From the NCBI RefSeq assembly GCF_016598615.1, contig NZ_CP066831.1, positions 4,774,001 through 4,838,000 on the forward strand: 64,000 nt of DNA, read 5' to 3'. Shown here one piece after another: positions 18,401 through 26,300 of this stretch. The notes below the pieces were generated by a model, which did not search any database, had not been told where the DNA came from, and worked only from the letters and a program-made list of their open reading frames with translations. This stretch comes from Streptomyces liliifuscus. GTDB lineage: Bacteria; Actinomycetota; Actinomycetes; Streptomycetales; Streptomycetaceae. The number at the start of each line of letters is the position of its first letter. The stretch's first letter is position 1. The position numbers and the translations under genes were made by a program.

Positions 18401-18853
18401 GAGGCCCAGCCCCACCGCGGCCCTGCTGCCGGTCGACGCCGCCTCCGGCTCCGGTGCGGGGCCGCCGGCGAGCGCGGCGAGGGCGGCCGCCTCCGCCTCG
18501 TGCCGCCGCTCCTGGTACGCGGTCAGCCGCCGCTCCAGGTCCTTCAACCGCCGTCCCTGGTCCGCGAATTGCTCGCAGATCTCCGACAGCGCCTCCGGGA
18601 CGCTTCCGGCACGCTCGTCCACGTACGCCGTGAGCGCCCCGCGTTCGCGTGCCAGGTGCCGCAACTCCTGGACCAGGAAGGTCTTTCCGACGCCCGCGGT
18701 GCCGTGCACGTGGAAGCGGAAGCGCTGTCCCGGGTCGCCGGGCCGGAGGTCGAAGTTCCGCAGGAACGCGGCCCGTTCGGTGTCCCGGCCGACGAATCCG
18801 GCGCGGTTGCCCTGCTGGATCAGCTCCTGCCTCGACGGTCCTGCCTGCGCCAC
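15500..18853 (-). CDS. STAND-type ATPase with C-terminal TPR array
   Basis: The 1117-residue protein has an N-terminal ATPase: Walker A GTAGVGKT at 51-58 and Walker B IVLFFDTYER at about 231-240. A winged-helix-like region follows to about 430. From about residue 560 there are roughly ten tetratricopeptide units (pattern A-x-Y-x-x-G...Y-x-x-A-x-x-x-x-x-x-A-x-x-L-x-P). NTPase plus superstructure repeats is the layout of signal-responsive STAND proteins. No catalytic effector domain is visible at either end. The GTG at 18853 has GGGAGGCGG 5 nt upstream; the frame stays open for another 104 codons, but those overlap the divergent promoter region. Confidence 0.85.
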   Translation of the reverse strand: MAQAGPSRQELIQQGNRAGFVGRDTERAAFLRNFDLRPGDPGQRFRFHVHGTAGVGKTFLVQELRHLARERGALTAYVDERAGSVPEALSEICEQFADQGRRLKDLERRLTAYQERRHEAEAAALAALAGGPAPEPEAASTGSRAAVGLGLAAVEATLPGGSLLTSALPADRLAQGADRLRAGLGARFRNPDDIELVTSPEKVLTPILLRELRAAASASASAFSSSTSEWIVLFFDTYERTGPYLDPWLHEMITRGTADSRLPATVVVVTAGQRPLDPARWSGLDSVAEVPLAPFTETESRRLLAGKGVVAEPVVEEVLRLTGGLPVLVSTLANKRPGDPDAVSDPSATAVERFLRSEPAVRRKVAGICALPRWLDADVFRILVVDRPDDELDALYEWLTGLPFVGERGERVQYHDVVRAPMLRMERRRSPREWAGRHRRLAEAFARWGDDVGAGREPEDLWEDEEWRGLRLEETYHLLCARPPAALGGALRSLVETCREDAVAGRRWARMLAEAGDVTDNAALREWGRELGEALADDEAGVAGAMALLVTRPGLDTGGRAAAHTLRGRELRHGGEYGRALEEYARALELDPEMARAHYGRGFTHRLMNDLPAALAAFDRAAELAPDTWWIIAERAETYRLSARFEEAAVDFDRAVALDPTDGEVLTGRAVCRQALGRYDEALADFNRALSIDGEYVWALVRRARLRRVRGEQDEAFADFDRAVALAPDEAWVASERGDAYRRARRYEEAVTELGRAVSLEPDYASALASRGQALHELGRYEEALADLDRAVELEPDYSWALVMRAHAKHELGDPEGKFEDLRRAVDTDPHVDWTSHELGVEYRNVGLYEEAVTVFGRILERSPDDHVTRAGLGGTYRAMKEYDQALRHLDRALELNPDYGWAYASRARVGLATGRTERALADLDRCVELATEVDWARRTAIELLMHCDRWDEASARLTDADRAPTPDDDLDDLRIEAHRHAGRWTEARRLAERMREAEPIPGTFQLAVTVSRSEGLPAAEPFWRELARTIEEGGGLDDAERAQGRCFVACALADWPAADRGLAEFLAMTPDWDALANLAAVLTDVLESPGSDRDRVTARLTELTAARDAIRTRHAR

Positions 18854-19179
18854 CCGTCCGCCTCCCTGCCGCTCCCGGTCCCGCTTCTGGTCCCGCTCGT
18901 GGTCCCGCTTGTGGTGCGGGACCCAGTCTGGCCCAGCCCGCGGAAAATGACCTAGGAGTCGGCAGGCGGGGTGGTCCTTGCGGTCATCCGCCTTCCGACG
19001 GAGCGAGCCGCGAGCCGGTCCGTCCCGAGTACCGCCGGCCGGGACCGAGGGGTACGCGCGATGGATCCTTCCCCCGGAACTCAACTGTCCGCCTGACCGC
19101 TCACGTCCCTGAAGTGGTACCAACTTCCGTCCGCGCGAGCCGAGTTCGCACGGAACTGTTGTCATCCCCAGGGGGAGAC
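18854..19179. other. 326-bp divergent promoter region
   Basis: It separates the STAND ATPase from the subtilase. No gene is supported. Frames that extend into it from the ATPase are Arg/Gly-rich and unlike protein. I did not find convincing promoter boxes or operators. Confidence 0.5.
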
Positions 19180-22100
19180 GTGAACAGACAGCTGAAGAGG
19201 GCGTACGCCACCACGGTCGCCGCGGCGGCCGCGGTGGCGCTGACGGCGGGCATGACCGGTCCGGCGTCGACCGGCGGGTCCACGGGGGCCGGGAAGGCCA
19301 GGGAGGCCGGCGAGGTCGGGCAGACCGCTGAGGCCGGGGCGGGCGCGGCCGCGAAGGGGCCGGCCGCGAAGAGGCCGGTCGCGCATCGCGTCACGCTCAT
19401 CACCGGTGACCGGGTCGCCGTCGACGCGAAGGGCCGGGTCCTCGGCGTGGAGCGCGCCGAGGGCCGTGAGCACATCGCGTTCCGCACGCTCACGGAGTCC
19501 GGGTCCGGACACTCGCTGGTCGTGCCGGCCGACGCACAGCGTCTGATCGCCTCGGGCAGGCTCGACCGACGGCTCTTCGACATCACCGAGCTGACCGGGA
19601 AGGCGGTCCGGGCCTCCCACGGGCGGGCCCTGAAGGTGATCGTCGGCTACCAGGGCACGGCGAGGGCCGCGAAGGCGGACGTACGCGCGGCGGACGACAC
19701 CGAGGTCCGCCGCACACTGAAGTCGCTGAACGCCGAGGCCGTCACCACCCGGGACCCCGCCGGTCTGTGGGCGGCGGTCACCGACACGCAGGGCGGTGGT
19801 ACGGGAACGGGCGACGCGAGCCCCGGCAGCACGAGGGCCGCGTCCGGCATCGCCCACGTCTGGCTGGACGGTGTGCGCAGGGCGAGCCTCGACAAGTCCG
19901 TCCCCCAGATCGGCGCGGACAGGGCCTGGGCGTCCGGGTACGACGGCAAGGGCGTCAGGATCGCCGTCCTCGACACGGGCGTCGACACGACCCATCCGGA
20001 CCTCAAGGACCAGGTGGTGGCCGCCAGGAACTTCACCCCGTCCCCCGACGCTGCCGACCACTACGGCCACGGCACGCATGTCGCGTCCATCGCCGCCGGT
20101 ACGGGCGCCAAGTCGGGCGGGGCCCTCAAGGGTGTCGCGCCGGGCGCCGAGCTGCTGAACGGCAAGGTGCTCGACGACGAGGGCTCCGGCGACGACTCCG
20201 GCATCCTCGCGGGCATCGAGTGGGCCGCCGAACAGGGCGCCGACGTGGTGAACCTCAGCCTGGGCGGCGGCGACACCCCCGGGCTGGACCCCCTGGAAGC
20301 GGCAGTCGACAAGCTCTCCGCCGACAAGGGCATCCTCTTCGCCGTGTCGGCGGGCAACGACGGCGAGTCCGGTGAGCAGACCATCGGCTCCCCCGGCAGC
20401 GCGGAGTCCGCGCTCACGGTGGGCGCGGTGGACGGCGACGACGAACTCGCCGGGTTCTCCGGCCGCGGGCCGCGCGTCGGCGACGGCGGCATCAAGCCGG
20501 ACGTCACCGCGCCCGGCGTCGACATCACGGCCGCGGCGGCACCGGGCAGCGTCATCGAGCAGGAGGTCGGCCAGAATCCGGAGGGCTATCTGACGATCTC
20601 CGGCACGTCGATGGCGGCCCCGCATGTGGCGGGCGCCGCCGCGATCCTGAAGCAGCGGCACCCTGACTGGACGTACGCCGAACTCAAGGGCGCGCTGACG
20701 GCCTCGACGACCGGTGGCGCCAACTACCAGCCGTACCAACAGGGTTCGGGCCGAATTGCCGTCGACCGGGCCCTCGCGCAGACGGTGGTCGCCGAACCGG
20801 TGTCCGTGAACTTCGGCGAGCAGCAGTGGCCGCACACCGACGACACCCCGGTCGCGAAGGAGATCACGTACAGGAATCTCGGTACGACGGACGTCACGCT
20901 CGACCTCGCGGTGACGGCGACCGGCCCGAAGGGCGAGCCCGCCCCGGCCGGCTTCTTCACACTCGGGACGAGGACGCTGACCGTCCCGGCGGGCAGCAGG
21001 GCTTCGGTGAGCCTGACGGCGGACACGAGGCTCGGCGGGACGCTGGACGGCACGTACTCGGCGTATGTCGTGGCGACGGGCGGTGGTCAGTCCGTGCGCA
21101 CGGCCGCGGTGGTGAAGCGGGAGGCCGAGGCGTACGACGTGACGCTGAAGTTCGTGGGCCGGGACGGGCGCCCGACGCCCGACTACTGGTCGTTCCTCGC
21201 CGGCATCACCGGCGCGGCGCAGGGCAGTTACCGCGAACCGCACGACGCGTCGGGCACGGTCAAGGTCCGTCTGCCGAAGGGGACTTACCTCTTCGACACC
21301 ACGATCTCCGAGGACCCGGAGGACTCCCGCGCGGGCACGGACTGGCTGGTCCAGCCGCGGCTGGACGTCACCGGCGCCATGACGGTGACGGCGGACGCGC
21401 GCGTGGCGAAGCCGGTCGACATCACCGTGCCGGACAGCGCGGCGAAGCCGACGTGGGTGGCGCCCCGGTACTGGTACGCGGGTGAGGGCCACAACATCGA
21501 GACGGGCGTGGACGTCGACACGTTCGACAGCCTCCGGACGGCGCATCTGGGTCCGGAGGTCACCACCGGCGCGCTGAACCAGCAGTGGATAGGCGTGTGG
21601 CAGAAGGGCACCGACACCGAATACGACGTCATGCTGGGCGGCAACACCCGCAAGCTCGCGACCGGTTACCGCAAGCAGCTGCGCCCCTCGGACCTCGCCA
21701 CGGTCAAGGTCGGCATGGGCGCGTCGGCACCGGGCAAGCAGGGCCGCCTCTACGTGGCCGGCTACTTCCCGGAGCTCGGCGGCATCTCCCCGATCACCGA
21801 CCCGCAGGACCTCCCCCGCACCCGCACGGTCCACCTCTCCACGCCGGACAACGCCAAGTGGGACATCGCCTTCGAGCAGTCCGGCACCCCTGACGAGGAG
21901 GGCACCGCCCCCACCGAGTCGTACTACGCCTTCGACGAGCCGCGCGCCTTCAAGGGCGGCGCCACGTACGGGACACGCTTCAACACAGGCGTACTTGGCC
22001 CGCGCCTAAGCCTGGCCGAGGGCATCTCCAGGGACGGCGACACGCTCACCGGCGACCTCCCCCTGCACGCGGACGGCGACGGGCATGCGGGCTGGACGAG

Positions 22101-22623
22101 GTACGAGTCGGTCCGGACGACCCTCTACCGCAACGGCGTGAAGCTCACGGAGAACGCGGACGCGCTCGACGGCAACGGCGAGGGCTTCACGGTCCCGTCC
22201 GAGGCGGCGACCTACCGCCTGACGACGTCGGTCCGCCGGGACCTGGCCCTAGCCACGACGTCCACCCGCGTGGACGCGACCTGGACGTTCCGCTCCTCGA
22301 AGACCACAACCCGCACGCAACTACCCATATCCACGGCCCGCTTCACAGCAAAGACGGACCTGACGGGCGGGGCCCCCGCGGACAGGCAGTCGGTCATACC
22401 GGTGGTAATCCAGGGCGCAGCAGCGGGCGACAACCTCAAGTCGCTCGCGGTGTACGTCTCGTACGACGGGGGGAGCACCTGGCGGAAAACCCCGGTGAAG
22501 AACAACCGCATCACGGTGAAGAACCCGGCGAAGTCAAAATCCATCTCCTTCCGAGCCAACATCACCGACAAGCAGGGCAACAGGTCGTCGGTGACGGTGT
22601 ACGACGCGTACTTCGGCAAGTAG
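19180..22623 (+). CDS. Secreted subtilisin-like serine protease (S8 family)
   Basis: The 1147-residue protein begins with a Sec signal peptide (VNRQLKRAYATTVAAAAAVALTAGM). A propeptide-like region follows (HRVTLITGDRVAVDAKGRVLG). The catalytic domain has Asp265 (AVLDTGVD), His297 (GHGTHVAS) and Ser477 (GTSMAAPHVAG). The ~600 C-terminal residues look like beta-sandwich modules, as in large actinobacterial extracellular subtilases. All triad residues are present, so it should be active. The start is a GTG with GGGGGAG 3-4 nt upstream. Confidence 0.95.
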   Translation: MNRQLKRAYATTVAAAAAVALTAGMTGPASTGGSTGAGKAREAGEVGQTAEAGAGAAAKGPAAKRPVAHRVTLITGDRVAVDAKGRVLGVERAEGREHIAFRTLTESGSGHSLVVPADAQRLIASGRLDRRLFDITELTGKAVRASHGRALKVIVGYQGTARAAKADVRAADDTEVRRTLKSLNAEAVTTRDPAGLWAAVTDTQGGGTGTGDASPGSTRAASGIAHVWLDGVRRASLDKSVPQIGADRAWASGYDGKGVRIAVLDTGVDTTHPDLKDQVVAARNFTPSPDAADHYGHGTHVASIAAGTGAKSGGALKGVAPGAELLNGKVLDDEGSGDDSGILAGIEWAAEQGADVVNLSLGGGDTPGLDPLEAAVDKLSADKGILFAVSAGNDGESGEQTIGSPGSAESALTVGAVDGDDELAGFSGRGPRVGDGGIKPDVTAPGVDITAAAAPGSVIEQEVGQNPEGYLTISGTSMAAPHVAGAAAILKQRHPDWTYAELKGALTASTTGGANYQPYQQGSGRIAVDRALAQTVVAEPVSVNFGEQQWPHTDDTPVAKEITYRNLGTTDVTLDLAVTATGPKGEPAPAGFFTLGTRTLTVPAGSRASVSLTADTRLGGTLDGTYSAYVVATGGGQSVRTAAVVKREAEAYDVTLKFVGRDGRPTPDYWSFLAGITGAAQGSYREPHDASGTVKVRLPKGTYLFDTTISEDPEDSRAGTDWLVQPRLDVTGAMTVTADARVAKPVDITVPDSAAKPTWVAPRYWYAGEGHNIETGVDVDTFDSLRTAHLGPEVTTGALNQQWIGVWQKGTDTEYDVMLGGNTRKLATGYRKQLRPSDLATVKVGMGASAPGKQGRLYVAGYFPELGGISPITDPQDLPRTRTVHLSTPDNAKWDIAFEQSGTPDEEGTAPTESYYAFDEPRAFKGGATYGTRFNTGVLGPRLSLAEGISRDGDTLTGDLPLHADGDGHAGWTRYESVRTTLYRNGVKLTENADALDGNGEGFTVPSEAATYRLTTSVRRDLALATTSTRVDATWTFRSSKTTTRTQLPISTARFTAKTDLTGGAPADRQSVIPVVIQGAAAGDNLKSLAVYVSYDGGSTWRKTPVKNNRITVKNPAKSKSISFRANITDKQGNRSSVTVYDAYFGK

Positions 22624-22643
22624 CAAGAACGCGGCATGCCCTG

Positions 22644-22680
22644 AATGGTCCGCCGGTGCTCAATGCTCCGGCGGACCATT
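22644..22680. terminator. 13-bp hairpin between convergent genes
   Basis: AATGGTCCGCCGG and CCGGCGGACCATT are perfectly complementary around an 11-nt loop. It lies between the ends of the subtilase and the Imm10-like gene and suits both directions. Confidence 0.8.
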
Positions 22681-22731
22681 GATATCCGTTCGCACTTCCG
22701 TTGTCCTTTGGCTGAAGGCACATCGCCAGCC

Positions 22732-23142
22732 CTAGAGATCGACACGTCCCGGACGGGCATCCTCGCGCCCGTACGCCAGCACCTGCGCGAGCACCTCACG
22801 CAGCCGCTCGATGTCCTCTTCCGGAGCGTCGAGCAATGCCTCGATCTCCGCGTTCTCCAACTCCAAGTCATCCAACGACGCAGGGTCCAGCGACAGACTG
22901 AGCACGTTGTCCGACAGGGACACCTCGCGGACACAGCCGTAGGCCGTGCCCTGGTCTTGAGTCACCAGGCAGTAGGTGTCGAGGCCGAGCGACACGTTCT
23001 GACGCGACGCTTCGCCGATGTTGCTCATGAACAGGAGTAAGAAGCCCTCGCCGCTGTCGTGCTCGGCGACACCCGCCTGCATGACGTCGTTGGCGTGGTC
23101 GACTTCTGCAGCTATCGCACGAGCCGTGAATCTGTAAGCCAT
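22732..23142 (-). CDS. Imm10-like immunity protein
   Basis: The 136-residue acidic protein has the pattern I associate with Imm10 of polymorphic-toxin systems: MAYRFTARAIAAEVDHANDV at the start, then GLDTYCLVTQDQGTAYGCV and an Asp/Glu/Leu-rich tail with LDAPEEDIERLREVLAQVL. Imm10 proteins neutralise cognate secreted toxins. No toxin gene is seen nearby, so it may be an orphan. It is last in a minus-strand run with an ECF sigma factor, 66 nt after the DNxMP-motif protein, so it could be co-transcribed. Confidence 0.7.
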   Translation of the reverse strand: MAYRFTARAIAAEVDHANDVMQAGVAEHDSGEGFLLLFMSNIGEASRQNVSLGLDTYCLVTQDQGTAYGCVREVSLSDNVLSLSLDPASLDDLELENAEIEALLDAPEEDIERLREVLAQVLAYGREDARPGRVDL

Positions 23143-23208
23143 GCCTGGGTTCTAGCAGGAGCCCCGAAAGCGACCAGCTCCGGGAGGGCCACCATCGGAA
23201 ACGGTGTC

Positions 23209-23667
23209 TCACTTGTTGCCGTCCAGGTCCAGGGCGGGCGGGTGCGGCATGTCGTTGTCCATCGTCGAAATCTCCGGCTCCGACGCGGGCTCACTGGGCA
23301 TGGAGTTGTCGAGCATAGTGACGATCTTCTCCGGCGGGGCCGGCATGGGGTTGTCGAGCATCCGGACCTCATCATGCCGCGGCTCAGACCTGAGGCCGTC
23401 CAGGCTGTCGGCCTTGGCTACCGGGGTCTGGGCGCGGAGCCGGCTCTCGGGTGCCGAATCTCCCGGTCCCTCTGCGTGCCGCCGTTCCGTGGGCTTGGTT
23501 TGGGCGGCGGTACTCCGAATCGGCGTCACCGTCGAGTTGGGAGGGGCACCGGTGATGGCTGCCAGACCAATGGCCATATCGAGTGCGTCCTCGATGCTCT
23601 CCAGAATCCGGTCGTCCACCGAGTGCAGGAGGTCGTCCAGTTCGCGATCGCTGTAGAAGTGAGTCAC
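23209..23667 (-). CDS. Small protein with three C-terminal DNxMP motifs, coupled to ECF sigma factor
   Basis: The 152-residue protein has a helical acidic N-terminus (about 1-40, SDRELDDLLHSVDDRILESI) and a polar linker. It then has three near-copies of one motif: MLDNPMPAPP (103-112), MLDNSMPSEP (118-127) and MDNDMPHPP (136-144). I do not recognise the family. There is no signal peptide or membrane segment. Its GTG overlaps the stop of the sigma factor gene (GTGA) with AAGGAGG upstream, so it is translationally coupled to it. It could be a sigma-binding protein with short linear motifs, or a repeat-bearing precursor peptide; neither is shown. Confidence 0.75.
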   Translation of the reverse strand: MTHFYSDRELDDLLHSVDDRILESIEDALDMAIGLAAITGAPPNSTVTPIRSTAAQTKPTERRHAEGPGDSAPESRLRAQTPVAKADSLDGLRSEPRHDEVRMLDNPMPAPPEKIVTMLDNSMPSEPASEPEISTMDNDMPHPPALDLDGNK

Positions 23668-24236
23668 TGCTCGCCTCCTTCCGCTGTTCCAAGACTCTGC
23701 TTGAGCTGCTTCCGAGCTCGCTCCAGGTTTTTCCTCACCGCTTCCTGGGATATGTCCAACTCTTCAGCAATCTCCTTGGTTCTGTATTTGTCCAGGTGCC
23801 AAGCCATCACCCGCCTTTGGGTCGGCGACAGTTCGGAGAGTGCAGCAAGAACGCGCTCTTCTTCCTGGCGTATCTCCACGTTCCGTACTGGACAGTGGGG
23901 TGACGCCGTATCGGGAAGCTCGCCGGGCAACACTTCGCGTATGGGCTGGCGTAGGAGGAGACGGAAGGCAACACGTCGCAGCCATGGGCCGGGATGCTCG
24001 ATCTTTCTCCACGTCGCGTAAGCCTCCACGAATGCCGCCTGGGCCGCCTCCGCAGCCTCATGCGGTTCGGCGCCCTGCCGCATGAGGTGACGGATCAACT
24101 TGCCCATGTGCTCTGCGTAGTACTTGGAGAAGTCCTGCTGCTTCTCCACATCCGGCGCTTCCGGCTTCACATCCGGCACTTGGGGTAGCGCTAACCCCTG
24201 AGCGGCTGTCGTGCGCGTCTGCTGCAACTCATCCAC
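23664..24236 (-). CDS. ECF-type RNA polymerase sigma factor
   Basis: About 190 residues. Region 2 lies at about 36-95 (FSKYYAEHMGKLIRHLM, then EAAQAAFVEAYATWRK and HPGPWLRRVAFRLLL). Region 4 lies at about 130-180 (LSELSPTQRRVMAWHLD, TKEIAEELDISQEAVRKNLE). Of the clustered GTG codons at 24248, 24242 and 24236, the last is chosen because GGAGG lies 5 nt upstream of it. The start overlaps the end of the preceding small gene by 8 nt, and the stop overlaps the next start by 4 nt. No classical anti-sigma gene is adjacent; the coupled DNxMP protein or the upstream membrane peptide could take that role. Confidence 0.88.
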   Translation of the reverse strand: MDELQQTRTTAAQGLALPQVPDVKPEAPDVEKQQDFSKYYAEHMGKLIRHLMRQGAEPHEAAEAAQAAFVEAYATWRKIEHPGPWLRRVAFRLLLRQPIREVLPGELPDTASPHCPVRNVEIRQEEERVLAALSELSPTQRRVMAWHLDKYRTKEIAEELDISQEAVRKNLERARKQLKQSLGTAEGGEQ

Positions 24237-24447
24237 GTCCACCTCCACCGATCTCGATACGCACTTCTTCGCCTTCGCGCAGTTCGTTGAGGACGCTCCC
24301 CGGAGGGAGCACGCGCACCCGGTCGCTGGTTCCCTCTTGCCGGGCGCGCACCAACTGGATGCGACTCCGCTCGATCAGCCATCGATGCAGCAACCGCAAC
24401 AGCCCCGCGGCCACCATGCCCGCAGCCACGATGAGTGCCTCTTGCAT
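24229..24447 (-). CDS. Small single-pass membrane protein
   Basis: The 72-residue protein has an N-terminal hydrophobic helix (ALIVAAGMVAAGLLRLLHRW). A basic stretch follows, then a hydrophilic tail ending GEEVRIEIGGGGRG. The start has AAGGGG 6 nt upstream. It overlaps the ECF sigma start, so it is the first gene of that operon. Its size and topology would suit a membrane tether or sensor for the sigma system, but this is inference. Function unknown. Confidence 0.65.
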   Translation of the reverse strand: MQEALIVAAGMVAAGLLRLLHRWLIERSRIQLVRARQEGTSDRVRVLPPGSVLNELREGEEVRIEIGGGGRG

Positions 24448-24651
24448 CGCATCCCCTTGTCGACTCCTCCGTGGCGCTCATGCACCGCAGCACTAGATAG
24501 GTGCGTCGAGCCCTTCAAAGCGTGACATCGGGGTGGGGCGGCGTGCTGCGGTGCCGTTCGATTCCTACGAAGACGGCCCACGAGTGCACGAAGGCCCGTA
24601 GCGCTTCGGGAGTGGCCTCGGGCATCGGGATCAGGGGTCCGTGGCCGTCGT

Positions 24652-25500
24652 TCATTTCCTACGCCATTCCCTACGCCGCTGCCGCTCGGGCCTGGTGGGC
24701 CGTGTTGCAGCCCCGGCAGCGGCCCGGTGTCGCGGACCGGAAGGCTCGGTCGCAGTCGTCGCAGTTCTGGAGGGGGGACGGGCGGGGTGGTTCTGGGAGG
24801 GCCGGTGGGAGGGGTGGGGAAGGAGTGCCGTGAGGCGGTGGGCCAGGAAGCCTGCTGGGTGGCGTACGCCGTCCTGGGGCATTCCTGCCGCGAGCGTTCG
24901 GCTTACGTCGTCCGGGGCTACGCCTCGTTCCAGCCAGGTGGCCACCGCGGGGGCGAGGCGGCGTACGTCCTGCTCGCTGAGGTGGAGTCGGGGGTCGTGG
25001 TTGCGAAGGACTGCGAGGACGTCGCGGGCGGTGCGGTGGGCGGGGAGGTCGTGGGGGCCCGGCGGGGGTGGTGTCGGCACGACCGGGGTGGGGGGCGGGG
25101 GCGGAGTCGTGTCGCCGTGCGGCTTCCGCGGGCGCGGGGCCGTGCGCGTTCTCGGCTTGTTGTACGAGATCGTGCGCGTCACGATGCGGCCCGAGGGGAG
25201 GCGTTCCTTGGTGCGGGCCAGGTAGCCGTGGGTCTCCAGCTCCCGCAGGGCCGAGGCGATCCTCGTCTCTCCCTCGGGGAACCTCGCCGCCAGTGCCTTG
25301 ATGCCGACGAGCGTGCCGCTGCGGAGCGAGTGGATGTGGACCGCCAGACCGATGGCCGTCAATGACAGCTCCGAATGCTGGGCCAGGTGGTTTCCGACCA
25401 CGGTGAATCGTTCATCGTGGTGCTCGTCGACGTGGCCCACTCCTTGGTGGGAACGGCCGGTCCGGGCGCGCGTGCGCGCGCTAAAGTGCTGATCAGTCAT
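24652..25500 (-). CDS. Winged-helix protein with Pro-rich linker
   Basis: The 282-residue protein has a winged-helix segment at about 45-115 (LSLTAIGLAVHIHSLRSGT, then LAARFPEGETRIASALREL and ETHGYLARTKERLPSGRIV). This resembles the helix-turn-helix of replication-initiator-like and MarR-type proteins common in Streptomyces. A Pro/Thr linker follows (about 125-150), then a helical module (HRTARDVLAVLRNHDPRLH) and a basic C-terminus. It probably binds DNA; the target is unknown. The gene stands alone, with a 20-bp palindrome about 140 bp upstream. Confidence 0.75.
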   Translation of the reverse strand: MTDQHFSARTRARTGRSHQGVGHVDEHHDERFTVVGNHLAQHSELSLTAIGLAVHIHSLRSGTLVGIKALAARFPEGETRIASALRELETHGYLARTKERLPSGRIVTRTISYNKPRTRTAPRPRKPHGDTTPPPPPTPVVPTPPPPGPHDLPAHRTARDVLAVLRNHDPRLHLSEQDVRRLAPAVATWLERGVAPDDVSRTLAAGMPQDGVRHPAGFLAHRLTALLPHPSHRPSQNHPARPPSRTATTATEPSGPRHRAAAGAATRPTRPERQRRREWRRK

Positions 25501-25638
25501 CGGGAAGGTGCTACTTCCTAGGTGGTGAGGCCCTCGTTCGGGATGCCAGTCCCGGCGGGGGCCGTTTCATGTTTGCGGTTGTGTGTCCGGGCTGACGCTG
25601 CCCGACCAATCCGCCTTTCCGCCAGCCGAATTGGCCGC

Positions 25639-25658
25639 GATCACTCGACCGAGTGATC
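25639..25658. promoter_or_regulatory. 20-bp palindrome GATCACTCG-AC-CGAGTGATC
   Basis: Two perfect 9-bp arms are separated by 2 bp. The site lies between the HATPase gene end and the winged-helix gene start. It could be an operator of the latter or a weak terminator of the former. Confidence 0.4.
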
Positions 25659-25765
25659 AGGCGGCGGAGACGCGGGATTGCCAGGGGTGCGGTGGATGAC
25701 GGGCCGGGTTGGGTGGGTTGGGTTCTTTCCCCGGTTCCTTCTCTTTGGCGTCGGGCCCCACCGGG

Positions 25766-26233
25766 TCACGTCCGTCCACGATCCGGCCTCACCTCGGCCC
25801 ACACCGTCTTGCAGCCCGGCCCCGGGCCGTCCACCACGCCCCACCCGTCCGCGTACGCCGCCACGAGCAACAGACCGCGCCCCGACTCCTCCCCGTCACC
25901 GACCGGGTCCTTGATACGCGGGTGCCGGTCGCCCCGGGCGTCGGTCACCTCCACGCGCAGCACGCCGACCTCGTCGAGCCTGAGCGTCAGCCTGAAGTCC
26001 CGGCCGGGGACGCGTCCGTGGAACACGGCGTTCGCGGCGAGTTCCGCGACCACCTGCAGCGCAGGCTCGGACTCGGCTTCCCATTCCACGAGTTGGCGCT
26101 CCGTGAGCAGGCGGGCCAGGCGGGCGCCGCGGCGGGTCACGGAGAGCAGGATCGTGAAGTGCCGGGCGGCGAGGACCGGTTGGGCGGGGGCTTGGATTCC
26201 GTAGTTCACGTCACTCAGCGTGGCCGCCTGCAT
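25766..26233 (-). CDS. HATPase_c_2 ATP-binding protein (anti-sigma/RsbW-like)
   Basis: The 155-residue protein is a stand-alone GHKL ATPase. It has an N-box-like ELAANAVFHG (about 65-74), a G1 box VEVTDARGDRHP and a G2 segment ESGRGLLLVAAYADGWG. Such RsbW-type proteins bind sigma or anti-anti-sigma factors. It is divergent from an XRE/DUF5753 gene followed by DUF397, the three-component layout of the whiJ/abaA-type clusters of Streptomyces. A role in that module is therefore more likely than a general stress role. Confidence 0.87.
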   Translation of the reverse strand: MQAATLSDVNYGIQAPAQPVLAARHFTILLSVTRRGARLARLLTERQLVEWEAESEPALQVVAELAANAVFHGRVPGRDFRLTLRLDEVGVLRVEVTDARGDRHPRIKDPVGDGEESGRGLLLVAAYADGWGVVDGPGPGCKTVWAEVRPDRGRT

Positions 26234-26300
26234 CTACGCTGAACAGCGGCGAAGCCGGTACGCAGCGTGACTGTCCGGGTGCGGTACGGATGCGGTGCGC

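Noticed and set aside
18854..19165. N-terminal extension of the STAND ATPase by 104 codons
   Set aside because: Composition is unlike protein, it fills the divergent promoter region, and the GTG at 18853 has a good ribosome site.
19162..21834. 890-codon minus-strand open frame inside the subtilase gene
   Set aside because: Antisense shadow; the plus strand carries the complete catalytic triad and a signal peptide.
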